Origin: Bacillus yapensis
Lineage (GTDB): Bacteria; Bacillota; Bacilli; Bacillales; Cytobacillaceae
Assembly (NCBI RefSeq): GCF_005280205.1
Contig: NZ_SUND01000011.1
Coordinates: 62,001 to 126,000 of the forward strand
Length of the DNA: 64,000 nt
Reading direction: 5' to 3'
Shown: positions 26,571-35,763 of the stretch, piece after piece
How positions within the stretch are numbered: the stretch's first letter is position 1
How the letters are laid out: each line of letters opens with the position of its first letter
Program-made: the position numbers and the translations under genes
The notes under the pieces: model-generated
Databases searched by the model: none
What the model was told of the DNA's origin: nothing
Seen by the model: only the letters and a program-made list of their open reading frames with translations

Positions 26571-26987
26571 CTATAATTTTATTTTTTGTTTTACCAATGA
26601 AGATGAAACGCCTTTTGTATAAGGAAAATAAACAATGTCGACTCCTACTTTTTTAAACTTTTCTTCCATCTCATTAAAAAGAGGACTTCCTTTCCAATCA
26701 TCCCCTACAAACATTAGATTAAATTTTAGAGTTTCCCAAGCTGAAAATTTATCCCGATTCGTCTGTGGCACAACCTCATCGACATATTTAATCCCTTCTA
26801 CTATGGACTTTCGATCATTAAAAGCAATGACTGGTTGTTTATTTTTGTATTCCATCACCAACTCGTCAGTGCTAACCCCCACAATTAAGTAATCGCACTG
26901 CTCCTTTGCTTTTCTCAAAATATTTAGATGACCCACATGAAATAAATCAAAGACACCCGTCGTATACCCGATTTTATGCGGTTTCAT
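26571..26987 (-). CDS. tagD: Glycerol-3-phosphate cytidylyltransferase
   Basis: Makes CDP-glycerol from CTP and glycerol-3-phosphate. The 138-residue protein has TTGVFDLFHVGHLNILRKAK with the HxGH signature, DDWKGSPLF, and the C-terminal GVSSSLVKQKIK in place of the usual ISTT-type motif. ATG 26987 is chosen because GGGAGGAG precedes it; the start overlaps the TagB/TagF-like gene by 14 bases, so the two are coupled. Together they suggest glycerol-phosphate on the polymer. Confidence 0.92.
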   Translation of the reverse strand: MKPHKIGYTTGVFDLFHVGHLNILRKAKEQCDYLIVGVSTDELVMEYKNKQPVIAFNDRKSIVEGIKYVDEVVPQTNRDKFSAWETLKFNLMFVGDDWKGSPLFNEMEEKFKKVGVDIVYFPYTKGVSSSLVKQKIKL

Positions 26988-28158
26988 ATACTTTTTTCTC
27001 CTCCCGCCCATAACAAACTTTACTTATCCGTTTAACTAGTTGTTCACAAGCGTTGCCTTGTTCAAAGCTTCCTACAAAAAGCAAAAATTGATTTAGTTCC
27101 ATTAAATATTGTTGATGATTAAAATTAACTATTTTATCAATCAATTCCTCATTGCTTTGTGCAGCAACAAAGGGAAGCTCTGATAACTCAAAATACAACT
27201 TCCGATCATTACTCAAATACTCTTTTAAATCTGGAACATAAAGAAAACAAGGACGACCGGTAATTGAAAAATCAAACATTAAAGAAGAATAATCCGTACA
27301 CAAAATATCCGAAACATATAAGAGTTCCTGTATATCATCATAATTAGAAACATTAATAACCTTTTCTCCATAATCTAACTGTTCTGATTCTGCTACTAAG
27401 TGAGGGTGTAACTTAATTAACAGTATCCATTCTCCACCAAAGTGCTCTTCTAGCTTCTGTAAAACCTTTCGGTAATTTAGATCATAAACATCTAAACTAT
27501 TCTTCTTTCTGAATGTAGGGGCATATAAGATGATTTTCTTGTCTTGAGGTAGTTGAAGTTTATGTAAAATGTTCTTTTTTATAGCAGCGTCTTGTTGAAA
27601 GAGAAAATCATTCCTAGGTGTCCCATACTCAAAAATCTCTCCATCATACCAGAATGCATTTTTAAAGATTTTGGTGCTATACTCGCAGCCAGATAGCAAT
27701 AAATCACATTTTATAGAATCTTTCTTAGCCATATCTACATAATGTATAGGGAGAGAGTCTTGCGCATCTTTTTCAATTTGTTTTAGTCGGAGCGAACTAT
27801 GCCAAGTTTGGATGTAGTATTGATCTTTTCTCTTTCTATATAAATCTGTCGTTCTAAAATTCGTTATGACAACTCTTGATGTACATAATTCGTAGAAATA
27901 CTGTAAAGACATTGTTTTAACAACACGAAATTCATGAAGACTTTGATTTTTATCTGGGTTATTAAATGCCCACACGATATCAAAGGTTTCTTTTGGATAA
28001 TTTTCGAGAATATATTTAGTAATGTATTTTGGATTACAACCAAAATGGTCCCCATAATAACTTAATAGAAAGATTTTATTATGTTTTATTGGAAAGAAAT
28101 TAAAAACATACACAATAGCTAGCAAGATAATACTCTTAACCTTTAAAACTACTTTCAT
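26974..28158 (-). CDS. CDP-glycerol glycerophosphotransferase (TagB/TagF family)
   Basis: Transfers glycerol phosphate from CDP-glycerol to an acceptor. The 394-residue protein has an N-terminal hydrophobic segment and then the PF04464 motifs: YIQTWHSSLRLKQIEKD, FEYGTPRNDFLF, ILYAPTFRKKNSLD, LLIKLHPHL and CTDYSSLMFDFSITGRPCF. The family makes wall teichoic acid; inside an exopolysaccharide locus the acceptor is more likely the repeat unit. AGGAG precedes the ATG. Confidence 0.92.
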   Translation of the reverse strand: MKVVLKVKSIILLAIVYVFNFFPIKHNKIFLLSYYGDHFGCNPKYITKYILENYPKETFDIVWAFNNPDKNQSLHEFRVVKTMSLQYFYELCTSRVVITNFRTTDLYRKRKDQYYIQTWHSSLRLKQIEKDAQDSLPIHYVDMAKKDSIKCDLLLSGCEYSTKIFKNAFWYDGEIFEYGTPRNDFLFQQDAAIKKNILHKLQLPQDKKIILYAPTFRKKNSLDVYDLNYRKVLQKLEEHFGGEWILLIKLHPHLVAESEQLDYGEKVINVSNYDDIQELLYVSDILCTDYSSLMFDFSITGRPCFLYVPDLKEYLSNDRKLYFELSELPFVAAQSNEELIDKIVNFNHQQYLMELNQFLLFVGSFEQGNACEQLVKRISKVCYGREEKKVYETA

Positions 28159-28172
28159 ATATTTTTCTCCTA

Positions 28173-29201
28173 TTAGAAGCTTATTTTCTCTAACACAACT
28201 GGCTGTGGAATAACCCTTAACTTCCTTAAGACTTTACGTAATAAGATAAAAATCATATTGAGACAGGGATGAAATGAAAACAAAAACAGTTGCTTACTTA
28301 ATTGCTTATCACTCTCCACTGCTCTTTTTATATTGGTATAGTTCTTACGAATATAGGATTGAATTTCTTTTCTATATATTCCACCTCTGTCTTTATTCCA
28401 ATTGGCTAATAGAAGATAATAGTGCTGTAAGCTTGTTTTGAAAATCATTTTATAGGAGTCATTTGTGAGATCTTTATAGTGTTTTTCTATAAAAAAATGT
28501 CTCTCTATTAGGCCTTTTAGAATGTCTAGGTTTCTTGGCGTATATGTGGCAACAATACTGTCACTTCTTTGTCGATAGTAAACATATGGTTCATGTAAAA
28601 GTACGTATGTATTTACTCTCTGCATTACCTGGTGAGCCCAAAATACATCCTCAAATAGAACACCCTTTTTAAAGGGAATATCCTGAATAAGACGCGATTT
28701 ATATAGCTTTCCCCAGGCAAAGTTTTTCACTTTTTCATTAGTGACTAACTCAAACATTAAGGATTGATTATCTAATATTAGGGGAGGAGCCGTTTTTGAA
28801 AAGTATCTATGATCAAAAAGCAAGTATTGCTCAAAGGCATAATAAAAAGCCGATTGCACAACATCAGCTTGATACGTAAGACTAATATTCACCAATTTCT
28901 CAATCATATCGAGTGCCAACCAGTCATCACTATCAACGAATAGGGTATACTCCCCTGTCACATATTTTGTTCCTGCATTTCTTGCATCGGATAGACCACC
29001 ATTTTCTTTATGAATAACCGTTACCCGATTATCTTGTTCCGCATATTGTTCAGCAATTTTTCCACAGTGATCAGGGGAACCATCATTTACTAATATAATT
29101 TCTAAATTTGGATAGGTCTGGTTCACAATGCTCTTAACACATTGATGAATATACTTCTCTACCTTATAAATCGGCACAATCACACTTACTTTCGGAGCCA
29201 T
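28173..29201 (-). CDS. Glycosyltransferase family 2
   Basis: A 342-residue GT-A enzyme. KVSVIVPIYKVEKYIHQCVKSI, EIILVNDGSPDHCG and TLFVDSDDWLALDMIE give the fold and the DxD-type motif. The tail after residue 240 is basic and aromatic, probably membrane-associated. ATG 29201 follows AGGTAGGTG; a GTG three codons earlier is too close to it. It is the first gene downstream of sinR. Confidence 0.9.
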   Translation of the reverse strand: MAPKVSVIVPIYKVEKYIHQCVKSIVNQTYPNLEIILVNDGSPDHCGKIAEQYAEQDNRVTVIHKENGGLSDARNAGTKYVTGEYTLFVDSDDWLALDMIEKLVNISLTYQADVVQSAFYYAFEQYLLFDHRYFSKTAPPLILDNQSLMFELVTNEKVKNFAWGKLYKSRLIQDIPFKKGVLFEDVFWAHQVMQRVNTYVLLHEPYVYYRQRSDSIVATYTPRNLDILKGLIERHFFIEKHYKDLTNDSYKMIFKTSLQHYYLLLANWNKDRGGIYRKEIQSYIRKNYTNIKRAVESDKQLSKQLFLFSFHPCLNMIFILLRKVLRKLRVIPQPVVLEKISF

Positions 29202-29268
29202 ATCTGTCACCTACCTCTATCACTACTCTAAAAAGGAGAATAGAATCCTCTAATATTCAACTGTTTAT

Positions 29269-29607
29269 TCACCGTTCTTCGTTCTCCTTTTTCCATTTAA
29301 TAAATTCAATTAAGGTTTTATATTCTTGAATTTGCTTTTTTTCGATTCCAGATTCCTTTAGTTCGTTTACAAATTCAACCCATTCAGTCTCTAACTGATT
29401 CTCTTTGCTTTTATGAATATCTAGGAGTGTGCCAATGTCTACATCTAGAACTAGGGCGATTTTTTCAACAACTTGTATAGAGGGGTTCCGATTCAAGCTT
29501 CTCTCGATATTACTTAGGTAAGACTTCGCAATTCCTGCACGTTCTGCAAGCTCTGATAAAGTTAATCCCCTCTTTATACGATATTGATATATTTTTTTTC
29601 CAATCAT
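29269..29607 (-). CDS. sinR: SinR-type biofilm repressor
   Basis: A 112-residue DNA-binding protein. Residues 1-65 are a helix-turn-helix of the XRE type (MIGKKIYQYRIKRGLTLSEL, then AERAGIAKSYLSNIER and NPSIQVVEKIALVLDV). Residues about 75-112 match the SinR tetramerisation segment (WVEFVNELKESGIEKKQIQEY, ending FIKWKKENEE). Similarity to B. subtilis SinR spans the full length. SinR represses matrix genes through GTTCTYT sites, and such sites stand at the eps promoter of this locus. The gene is inside the locus on the same strand, 260 bases after epsN. No sinI is visible next to it. GAGGT precedes the ATG. Confidence 0.92.
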   Translation of the reverse strand: MIGKKIYQYRIKRGLTLSELAERAGIAKSYLSNIERSLNRNPSIQVVEKIALVLDVDIGTLLDIHKSKENQLETEWVEFVNELKESGIEKKQIQEYKTLIEFIKWKKENEER

Positions 29608-29750
29608 TCATATATACCTCATCTTTTCCTTAGTGGGATACTTATTTTTTGTTATCAATGATTATTTCTTTGCACTGGTTTAACACTAAAAACATATGGG
29701 TAATGACATATTTAGAGGTTTATTCGCCCCTTTGTAAGGAGGTAATCATC

Positions 29751-29903
29751 TTGTTAATAAAACTATCGAGGATCTTTTACAAACTCATGTATTCCATTAA
29801 CTATTTTCTATATAAAGATTGTCTAGATATGATATTGAAGGAAAAGTATTTCAAAAAACTACAATATTACGAGAGTAAAATTTGTGTATCAGATCGATGT
29901 TGA
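29751..29903 (+). CDS. Possible small basic protein divergent from sinR
   Basis: A 50-codon reading from TTG preceded by AAGGAGG at 7 bases. The product is lysine- and aromatic-rich (KLSRIFYKLMYSINYF, then DMILKEKYFKKL). Its 3' end overlaps the end of epsN on the other strand. Not recognised. It is reported because of the strong ribosome-binding site and its place between epsN and sinR; it may not be a gene. Confidence 0.3.
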   Translation: MLIKLSRIFYKLMYSINYFLYKDCLDMILKEKYFKKLQYYESKICVSDRC

Positions 29904-31060
29904 GCATCTGAATTCGTTCCAATTGCTTGTTTGATGCATTGAATAACCCTCTTTTGATCAATTTCTTTTAAGCTCGAACCGGAAGGTAGGCATATTCCAT
30001 TTTCAAATAAATATTCTGAGACATTCTCATCACTACTGTGTGGATAATATTCACAATCCCTAAAAAGTGGTTGCATATGCAGCGGTTTCCATACTGGTCG
30101 AGCTTCAATATTTTCCTTTTCTAAAAGATCTAATAAAAAATTAACAGTAGTACCAGACTCGTGTTGATTAACAGTTAATGCAGTTAGCCAGCGATTAGAA
30201 CGAGTGTCTTGCAATTCTTCCATAAATTGAAAACCAGGCAGATTCATTAATTCCTTGTAGTAATAGTCAAATATAGCTCTTCTAACTTCTACCCGTTCCT
30301 CTAAAACTTCAAATTGAGCTCTTCCAATTCCAGCTAATATGTTACTGAGTCGATAATTAAATCCTAATTCACTATGCTGATAATACCTTGCTTGATCTCT
30401 TGCTTGTGTTGCTAAAAACCGAGCTCGTATTAGAGCTTCAACATCATCCGAAACAAGCATCCCGCCACCTGATGTAGTGATAATCTTGTTACCATTAAAG
30501 GAGTAGATTCCAAATTTCCCGAAGGTCCCACTGTATTTACCTTTGTAGGTGGAGCCAAGAGATTCTGCAGCATCCTCAATGATTGGCACGTTATAGTCAT
30601 GACAAATCGACGCAATTTCATGCATCTTTGCACTTTGGCCGTAAAGATTTACAACAACGACAGCTTTGGGCAATTTCCCATCTATTGCTGAAACTTCTAA
30701 TGCTCTCCTCAGAGCTTGTGGAGACATATTCCATGTATCAGGCTCTGAATCAATAAAAACTGGGGTTGCATCCTGGTACAAAATAGGATTTGCACTCGCA
30801 ACAAAGGTAAGTGTTGAACAGAAAACACGGTCTCCCTTTTTAATTCCTAATAAAGAAAGAGCCAAATGAATTGCTGCAGTACCTGAACTTACTGCGACAG
30901 CTCCTTTGACTCCTACATATTTTGCTATTTCTTCTTCAAAAGCATCTACATTTGGCCCAAGAGGAGCTATCCAATTGGATTCAAATGCTTCAGTAATATA
31001 TTTTTGTTCATTTCCACTCATGTGTGGGGGAGATAAATAAATTTTTGCTTCCTTACTCAT
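29867..31060 (-). CDS. epsN: Sugar aminotransferase (EpsN, DegT/DnrJ/EryC1 family)
   Basis: A 397-residue PLP-dependent aminotransferase that places an amino group on a 4-keto-6-deoxy UDP-sugar made by EpsC. IYLSPPHMSGNEQKYITEAF and SNWIAPLGPNVDAFEEE match B. subtilis EpsN closely; VSSGTAAIHLAL binds PLP phosphate and SFNGNKIITTSGGGM holds the Schiff-base lysine. GGAGGTG before ATG 31060 fixes the start. It follows the FemAB/GNAT-like gene directly, with one base between. Confidence 0.94.
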   Translation of the reverse strand: MSKEAKIYLSPPHMSGNEQKYITEAFESNWIAPLGPNVDAFEEEIAKYVGVKGAVAVSSGTAAIHLALSLLGIKKGDRVFCSTLTFVASANPILYQDATPVFIDSEPDTWNMSPQALRRALEVSAIDGKLPKAVVVVNLYGQSAKMHEIASICHDYNVPIIEDAAESLGSTYKGKYSGTFGKFGIYSFNGNKIITTSGGGMLVSDDVEALIRARFLATQARDQARYYQHSELGFNYRLSNILAGIGRAQFEVLEERVEVRRAIFDYYYKELMNLPGFQFMEELQDTRSNRWLTALTVNQHESGTTVNFLLDLLEKENIEARPVWKPLHMQPLFRDCEYYPHSSDENVSEYLFENGICLPSGSSLKEIDQKRVIQCIKQAIGTNSDAQHRSDTQILLS

Positions 31061-31061
31061 T

Positions 31062-32138
31062 TTAATCACCTCCAGAAGAATTTGTTGTTGACACCTTCTT
31101 TTTACCAATAATCCCTCTATATACAGGAAAATAGGTGTTATTCACCTCATAGAACTCGTTGATTTCATTCGATATTTTTTCATACTCATCTGGGCTATGC
31201 ACTTTTTTCCCTATGTAGTAAGGATGGTTATGATTGTTAGTGAAAGATGACTTAAACTTAAAAAGCCCGTCATCTTCGCTGTAACCTCCACCGAGGTGAA
31301 GTGCTTTTATGCCTAGCGAATGACAGAACTCAATCATAAAATCAAAAAGTAAATTATTCGGCTTCAAGTCTAAGTATTCTGTGCGAGAAGCACCCAGATG
31401 ATAATGTCCATAATCCTGACCAATTATGACAATCGTCCCAGCAATGATTTCACTTTCGTGTTTCGTGAAAAGAATAAAGCTCTTGCTTAAATCATTATCC
31501 TTTACCTGTTCAAGAAAGAATGATTTATCAAAGTAGTAATATTCAGATGCCTTGTTTCTATCCATTGTTTCTTTATACATTTCCATGAACAGATCAATAT
31601 TCTCCGAACTTTTATCTGCTATAAAGCAGGAAAGACCTATTTTTTGCGCCTTCTTGATATTACGCTTATTCATTAATGTATAATTTTTCCTGATGGTATC
31701 TAAAGATACAGATAAATCGACTGATGTCGTTTGCCTAATATACTGTACGTCCATCACCTGCTCACAGTATTTATGGTTCTCATAAAATGGATGAAATCTG
31801 ATTGTTTCTGTAATAATCTGGTTGGATATACAATATTTTTTGAAATGCATATAAAAATCGACTATATTAGTTTTTGTTCCTACCAAAATTGGCCCACCAT
31901 ATCCATAAGGGGTGACAATATCGTAGTATTTTTCTTTTCCGTAAGGAACTTCCCTTTTTATAAAAGGATAAAATATACTAGATGAATCGTTTTCGTAATA
32001 GGCAGCAAGTAGTATTCCCTTTTCCTGTTTGGCAAAAAGGGATCCATACTCATACGAAAAGTAGCTATCTAGTTTTTTAAAACTCTTCGTAATGGCATTC
32101 CATCTACTTGAATCATTAATAATCTCGAAATGAGACAT
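31062..32138 (-). CDS. FemAB/GNAT-like acyltransferase
   Basis: A 358-residue protein of the BioF2/Acetyltransf_6 type, a double GNAT fold that transfers acyl or aminoacyl groups. Landmarks are MNKRNIKKAQKIGL (substrate region, near 140), VIIGQDYGHYHLGASRTEYLDLKPNNLLFD and LHLGGGYSEDDGLFKFKSSF near 295-315. It is next to epsN and may acylate the amino group EpsN adds, in place of the hexapeptide acetyltransferase EpsM, for which I see no homologue here. ATG 32138 follows GAGGTG. Confidence 0.82.
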   Translation of the reverse strand: MSHFEIINDSSRWNAITKSFKKLDSYFSYEYGSLFAKQEKGILLAAYYENDSSSIFYPFIKREVPYGKEKYYDIVTPYGYGGPILVGTKTNIVDFYMHFKKYCISNQIITETIRFHPFYENHKYCEQVMDVQYIRQTTSVDLSVSLDTIRKNYTLMNKRNIKKAQKIGLSCFIADKSSENIDLFMEMYKETMDRNKASEYYYFDKSFFLEQVKDNDLSKSFILFTKHESEIIAGTIVIIGQDYGHYHLGASRTEYLDLKPNNLLFDFMIEFCHSLGIKALHLGGGYSEDDGLFKFKSSFTNNHNHPYYIGKKVHSPDEYEKISNEINEFYEVNNTYFPVYRGIIGKKKVSTTNSSGGD

Positions 32139-32298
32139 CTTCACACCTCATTTCTTTATTAACCTCTAAGATAATCAATCTTTTGATTTCTTCAACAAAA
32201 TCTCTTGTGTTCAGATGTTCATTGGTAATACTTTTTAAATAAATTTCGCTTAGAATTTCTTTGAATTTGTCAAGAATTAAAGTATCGGATATTGGCAT
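32116..32298 (-). CDS. Small hypothetical protein between galE and the acyltransferase
   Basis: A 60-residue helical, charged protein (MPISDTLILDKFKEILSEIY, then FVEEIKRLIILEVNKEMR). The ATG is preceded by GAGGT at 10 bases, and the reading overlaps the start of the acyltransferase gene by 23 bases, a layout typical of translational coupling. Family not recognised. It fills the whole galE-acyltransferase gap, which favours a real gene. Confidence 0.55.
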   Translation of the reverse strand: MPISDTLILDKFKEILSEIYLKSITNEHLNTRDFVEEIKRLIILEVNKEMRCEDVSFRDY

Positions 32299-32329
32299 TG
32301 ATTAAGACCTCACATATTCTTTCACATTC

Positions 32330-33412
32330 TTATGAAACAAAAAAATCCTTACTCTTTATTATTAAGCCAGGATTTTTTTCACTTTCTGTAATTAAAGTGT
32401 CTTTTCCATACCCATTTGGATTTTGAGATTGCCATCTCCATGCATCCATACACATTAGTTTGATCTCTCTTTCAGCAACCCAACCTAATTCGTTTTGTGC
32501 TTTGCTAGCATCCGCATAACAAATGGGGACATCTCCTTGTCTTGGAGCGACAATCTTGTAAGGAATCTCTTTCATCGAAACCTCTTCAAAAGCTGCAATT
32601 ATTTCGAGAACACTGTACCCCTTACCAGTTCCTAGATTAAAAGTTTCCACACCTGAATGGTTTGACATTTTATCCAAAGCTTTGATATGACCCAATGCAA
32701 GATCTACTACATGGATGTAATCTCGGACACCAGTCCCGTCCACTGTCGGATAATTATTTCCAAACACGTTGAGCTCCTTAAGTTTTCCAATTGCAACCTG
32801 GGTAATATATGGCATAAGATTATTTGGAATTCCATTTGGATCCTCACCTATAGTGCCACTTTCATGTGCACCAATAGGATTAAAATACCTTAAAAGAGAA
32901 ATACTCCAGCTATTATCAGATACATATAGATCTCTTAGAATATCTTCAATCACTAATTTCGTTCTACCATAAGGATTCATTGCCGAAAGAGGAAATTTTT
33001 CTGAGATGGGCACATGATCGGGAGTACCATATACTGTCGCTGACGAGCTAAAGACTAGATTTTTTACGTTAAATTTATTCATCACTTTACAGAGATTGAT
33101 TGTACTTATTATATTATTGTAATAGTATCTAAGAGGAACATTTACAGATTCACCAACTGCTTTCAGTCCAGCAAAATGGATAACCGATTCTATATCATAT
33201 TCGATAAAGACAGTTTCTAAAAGCTCCTCATCTAACAAATCTAACTTATAAAATTTAAATTCTTTACCCGTTATATCTGAAACCCTACGCAATGACTCGG
33301 CCTTGCTATTAATGAGATTATCAACGACCACGATATCAAATCCTTGATTTAAAAGTTCTAGACATGTATGACTACCAATATAACCTGCTCCACCTGTCAC
33401 TAATATCGCCAC
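32330..33412 (-). CDS. galE: UDP-glucose 4-epimerase
   Basis: Interconverts UDP-glucose and UDP-galactose (or the N-acetyl forms). The 360-residue short-chain dehydrogenase has VTGGAGYIGSHTCLELL at 5-21 for NAD, SSSATVYG near 123 with the catalytic serine/threonine, and YGRTKLVIEDIL with the Tyr-x3-Lys pair. HVVDLALGHIKAL and FNLGTGKGYSVLE are typical. With galU, encoded 9 kb upstream, it supplies UDP-galactose for the polymer. Confidence 0.95.
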   Translation of the reverse strand: MAILVTGGAGYIGSHTCLELLNQGFDIVVVDNLINSKAESLRRVSDITGKEFKFYKLDLLDEELLETVFIEYDIESVIHFAGLKAVGESVNVPLRYYYNNIISTINLCKVMNKFNVKNLVFSSSATVYGTPDHVPISEKFPLSAMNPYGRTKLVIEDILRDLYVSDNSWSISLLRYFNPIGAHESGTIGEDPNGIPNNLMPYITQVAIGKLKELNVFGNNYPTVDGTGVRDYIHVVDLALGHIKALDKMSNHSGVETFNLGTGKGYSVLEIIAAFEEVSMKEIPYKIVAPRQGDVPICYADASKAQNELGWVAEREIKLMCMDAWRWQSQNPNGYGKDTLITESEKNPGLIIKSKDFFVS

Positions 33413-33455
33413 AAGTTTAATTCCTCCTTTTCAGTGACTCCCAATTAAAATTTGA

Positions 33456-34532
33456 TTATGCACTTTGTTTAATCTTAGGAACTTTTCTGACCTTAAATTT
33501 CATCGTTTGACCAACTAGATATTTTCCAAAGGTAAATCTATTTAATAGATAAGCAACTATGATAGAACATACCAAACTCAAAAAGAAAGCTACGATAGAA
33601 TAGGTAAGTATATTTAGAAATGCTGGAGGTTGAATCGGTAACATAATCAAGAAGAAAAACTCATTTAATAAGAAGATGCTAAACGAGTAATTACTTATGA
33701 GCATGATTATCTTTGGAGTGTTCCTGAAGTTTGATGAAACATACATGATGAGGAAGATCATAGATGTTGCAAATAATAGCATATCCACCCTTTTCGAGCT
33801 CTGTGTTAACAAAAATACTTTGTTCATCACTAATATCATTCCAAAAGTGATTACTGGCATGAGATAAATGATTTTATTGTACCTTCTCAAGAAATTGAGT
33901 GTACTTTGATAATATTTTCCACAATAATACCCAAGCACAAAATAAAAAATCCAACTAACAAAAAACAAGTAATAACCAATATCCCAAAAATAAACTGCAA
34001 ATGGATGATTTGGTGCCTCACTAAAGTTAAAAGCACTTAAATAAGCTATATTAACAAGAAGTGCAATCGGTATTACTTTCTTAGGTGACCATTGATTTAG
34101 ATACCGCCTTGAAAGAATATGTAATACATAAAATTGAAAAATGATAATCACAAAATAGACTGTAGAATGTCCTAAGAAAATGTTCTTTGTTGCTTCAACA
34201 AAGACATTTTCTGCATTTAAAGTGTCTGCATCCAAAAATGCATAAACAATACTCATAAAAATATATGGGATAACCAAAATCTTAATTCTCTTTTTGATAA
34301 AGCCTGAAGGCACTTTCAACGAGTATTTATTAGATAATAAAAATTCTGAGATAAATACAAATACTGGTACTCCAAATAGAACAGCCATATACAATAAATA
34401 AGAAACAATATGATATTGAGTCGCATCCGTATATTGTTCGTATCCAATCTGAAGTCCATGACCAAAGGTTACTGCAATGCAAGCAATACACCTTAACCAA
34501 AAAACTTCATGAACCAATCCTTTATTCTCCAT
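33456..34532 (-). CDS. Membrane acyltransferase (acyltransferase 3 family)
   Basis: A 358-residue protein with about ten membrane helices. FWLRCIACIAVTFGHG carries the family's R-x10-H catalytic pattern at the first helix. Such proteins O-acetylate or O-succinylate extracellular polysaccharides, as OafA does. AAGGTGG precedes the ATG. It is between the QueC-like and galE genes. Confidence 0.9.
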   Translation of the reverse strand: MENKGLVHEVFWLRCIACIAVTFGHGLQIGYEQYTDATQYHIVSYLLYMAVLFGVPVFVFISEFLLSNKYSLKVPSGFIKKRIKILVIPYIFMSIVYAFLDADTLNAENVFVEATKNIFLGHSTVYFVIIIFQFYVLHILSRRYLNQWSPKKVIPIALLVNIAYLSAFNFSEAPNHPFAVYFWDIGYYLFFVSWIFYFVLGYYCGKYYQSTLNFLRRYNKIIYLMPVITFGMILVMNKVFLLTQSSKRVDMLLFATSMIFLIMYVSSNFRNTPKIIMLISNYSFSIFLLNEFFFLIMLPIQPPAFLNILTYSIVAFFLSLVCSIIVAYLLNRFTFGKYLVGQTMKFKVRKVPKIKQSA

Positions 34533-34554
34533 GTTTTACCACCTTTTCAAGAGC

Positions 34555-35697
34555 TTAGTTTAGGACTAAGTTTTTAATTTTTAAATAATTCGCTGCTAAC
34601 TTTGAATACATCGGAACCTTAAAATCATTTTTTACCAATTCGTCATAAATTTCCTTCATGTATTCGTTTGATTTATGGTTTGCTATAACTTTAGCAATAT
34701 AGTTTTGTCTTTTTTGATAGTAATTTTCGAGATTGAAGACGGTTGAAAACTCATTTAGCTTTCCCATTACCTCTAATGTGAATAAGGTTCTTACACATTT
34801 TTCACACCCACCACAGTTTTCCCCATCCACTAAACATACGTTTAGATATTTATAGGCGGGCTCAAAATTTGAAACCATTCTCGTTTTTTCCACTCTTGTA
34901 TGATGTGGACAAGAGGAATAAAGGCTTATGTTTTCAGTGGATAACATACTCATATTGAAGATATCGTAGTGTCCACAGCTATTTGGTTTTAAATCAAAAT
35001 ACTTAAGGGAATAAGAAGAAGAATAATAGTACACTTTAAAGAGCTTCTGTAGCGCTAAACAAGCAGACATATTTCTATATGTATGTGTCTCATAGAAACC
35101 TAATTGAAGAATTTCACTAATATTACTATCAAGTGTGACAAGCTCTTTTCCCAATTCATTTGCACAGGGCCTAACTAAATCTGAACGCTTTTTAAAAAGC
35201 TGTCTTGCCTTTTCTCCACCTAAACCACCGTTTGAGCCTACATTAAAAAAAGTAAAATGGGTTATTTTATAATCTTCAGGGCAATCTTCTACTAAATGAT
35301 GATAGATTGTACTAAAGGAATCAATTCCACAGGATAATCCAGTTCCAACAGCATTCGCACTTGGTAATACTTCTTCCACGATTTGATCACAATGGATCTT
35401 AATTTCTTTTATACCTCTTATATCTGCTATTAATGGGAGTAGATATTTATTTAAAGTGTAATACAGCCTTTTTGATATAGGAGCTAAGACTTCAATATCC
35501 TCACCATTTTTAAAAGCAAATAAAAACAAGCCAACTAAAAAAGCATCTGCCCTTTCAACGGTCAGATACCCCTGATACTTCTTTTCAACTTCATACCACA
35601 TAGTTTCTTCACGCCCGTTACTTGTAAATACTGCTTGTAGTCTTGCTCCTGTCTCTGTTTCAATTATTTCCGGTCGATAAATTGTCAATCTACTCAT
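34555..35697 (-). CDS. QueC-like PP-loop enzyme in the exopolysaccharide locus
   Basis: A 380-residue protein with an N-terminal domain of about 110 residues and then a PP-loop ATPase fold: LSCGIDSFSTIYHHL is a variant of the SGGxDS loop. Near 305 CLVDGENCGGCEKC has the spacing Cys-x7-Cys-x2-Cys-x2-Cys, close to the zinc site of QueC (7-cyano-7-deazaguanine synthase). It is much longer than QueC (about 220 residues). PP-loop enzymes adenylate a substrate before amidation or thiolation. Role in the polymer unknown. ATG 35697 follows AAGGGATGGGA. Confidence 0.75.
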   Translation of the reverse strand: MSRLTIYRPEIIETETGARLQAVFTSNGREETMWYEVEKKYQGYLTVERADAFLVGLFLFAFKNGEDIEVLAPISKRLYYTLNKYLLPLIADIRGIKEIKIHCDQIVEEVLPSANAVGTGLSCGIDSFSTIYHHLVEDCPEDYKITHFTFFNVGSNGGLGGEKARQLFKKRSDLVRPCANELGKELVTLDSNISEILQLGFYETHTYRNMSACLALQKLFKVYYYSSSYSLKYFDLKPNSCGHYDIFNMSMLSTENISLYSSCPHHTRVEKTRMVSNFEPAYKYLNVCLVDGENCGGCEKCVRTLFTLEVMGKLNEFSTVFNLENYYQKRQNYIAKVIANHKSNEYMKEIYDELVKNDFKVPMYSKLAANYLKIKNLVLN

Positions 35698-35763
35698 TTG
35701 AATCCCATCCCTTAACAATCTTCATTGATTTTTCATTGCCCTTTTCCATTTAGGAAAGAACTT

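Noticed and set aside
29751-29903. Small reading divergent from sinR as an Sda-type kinase inhibitor
   Set aside because: Only a vague pattern match with a gap; no real identity to Sda.
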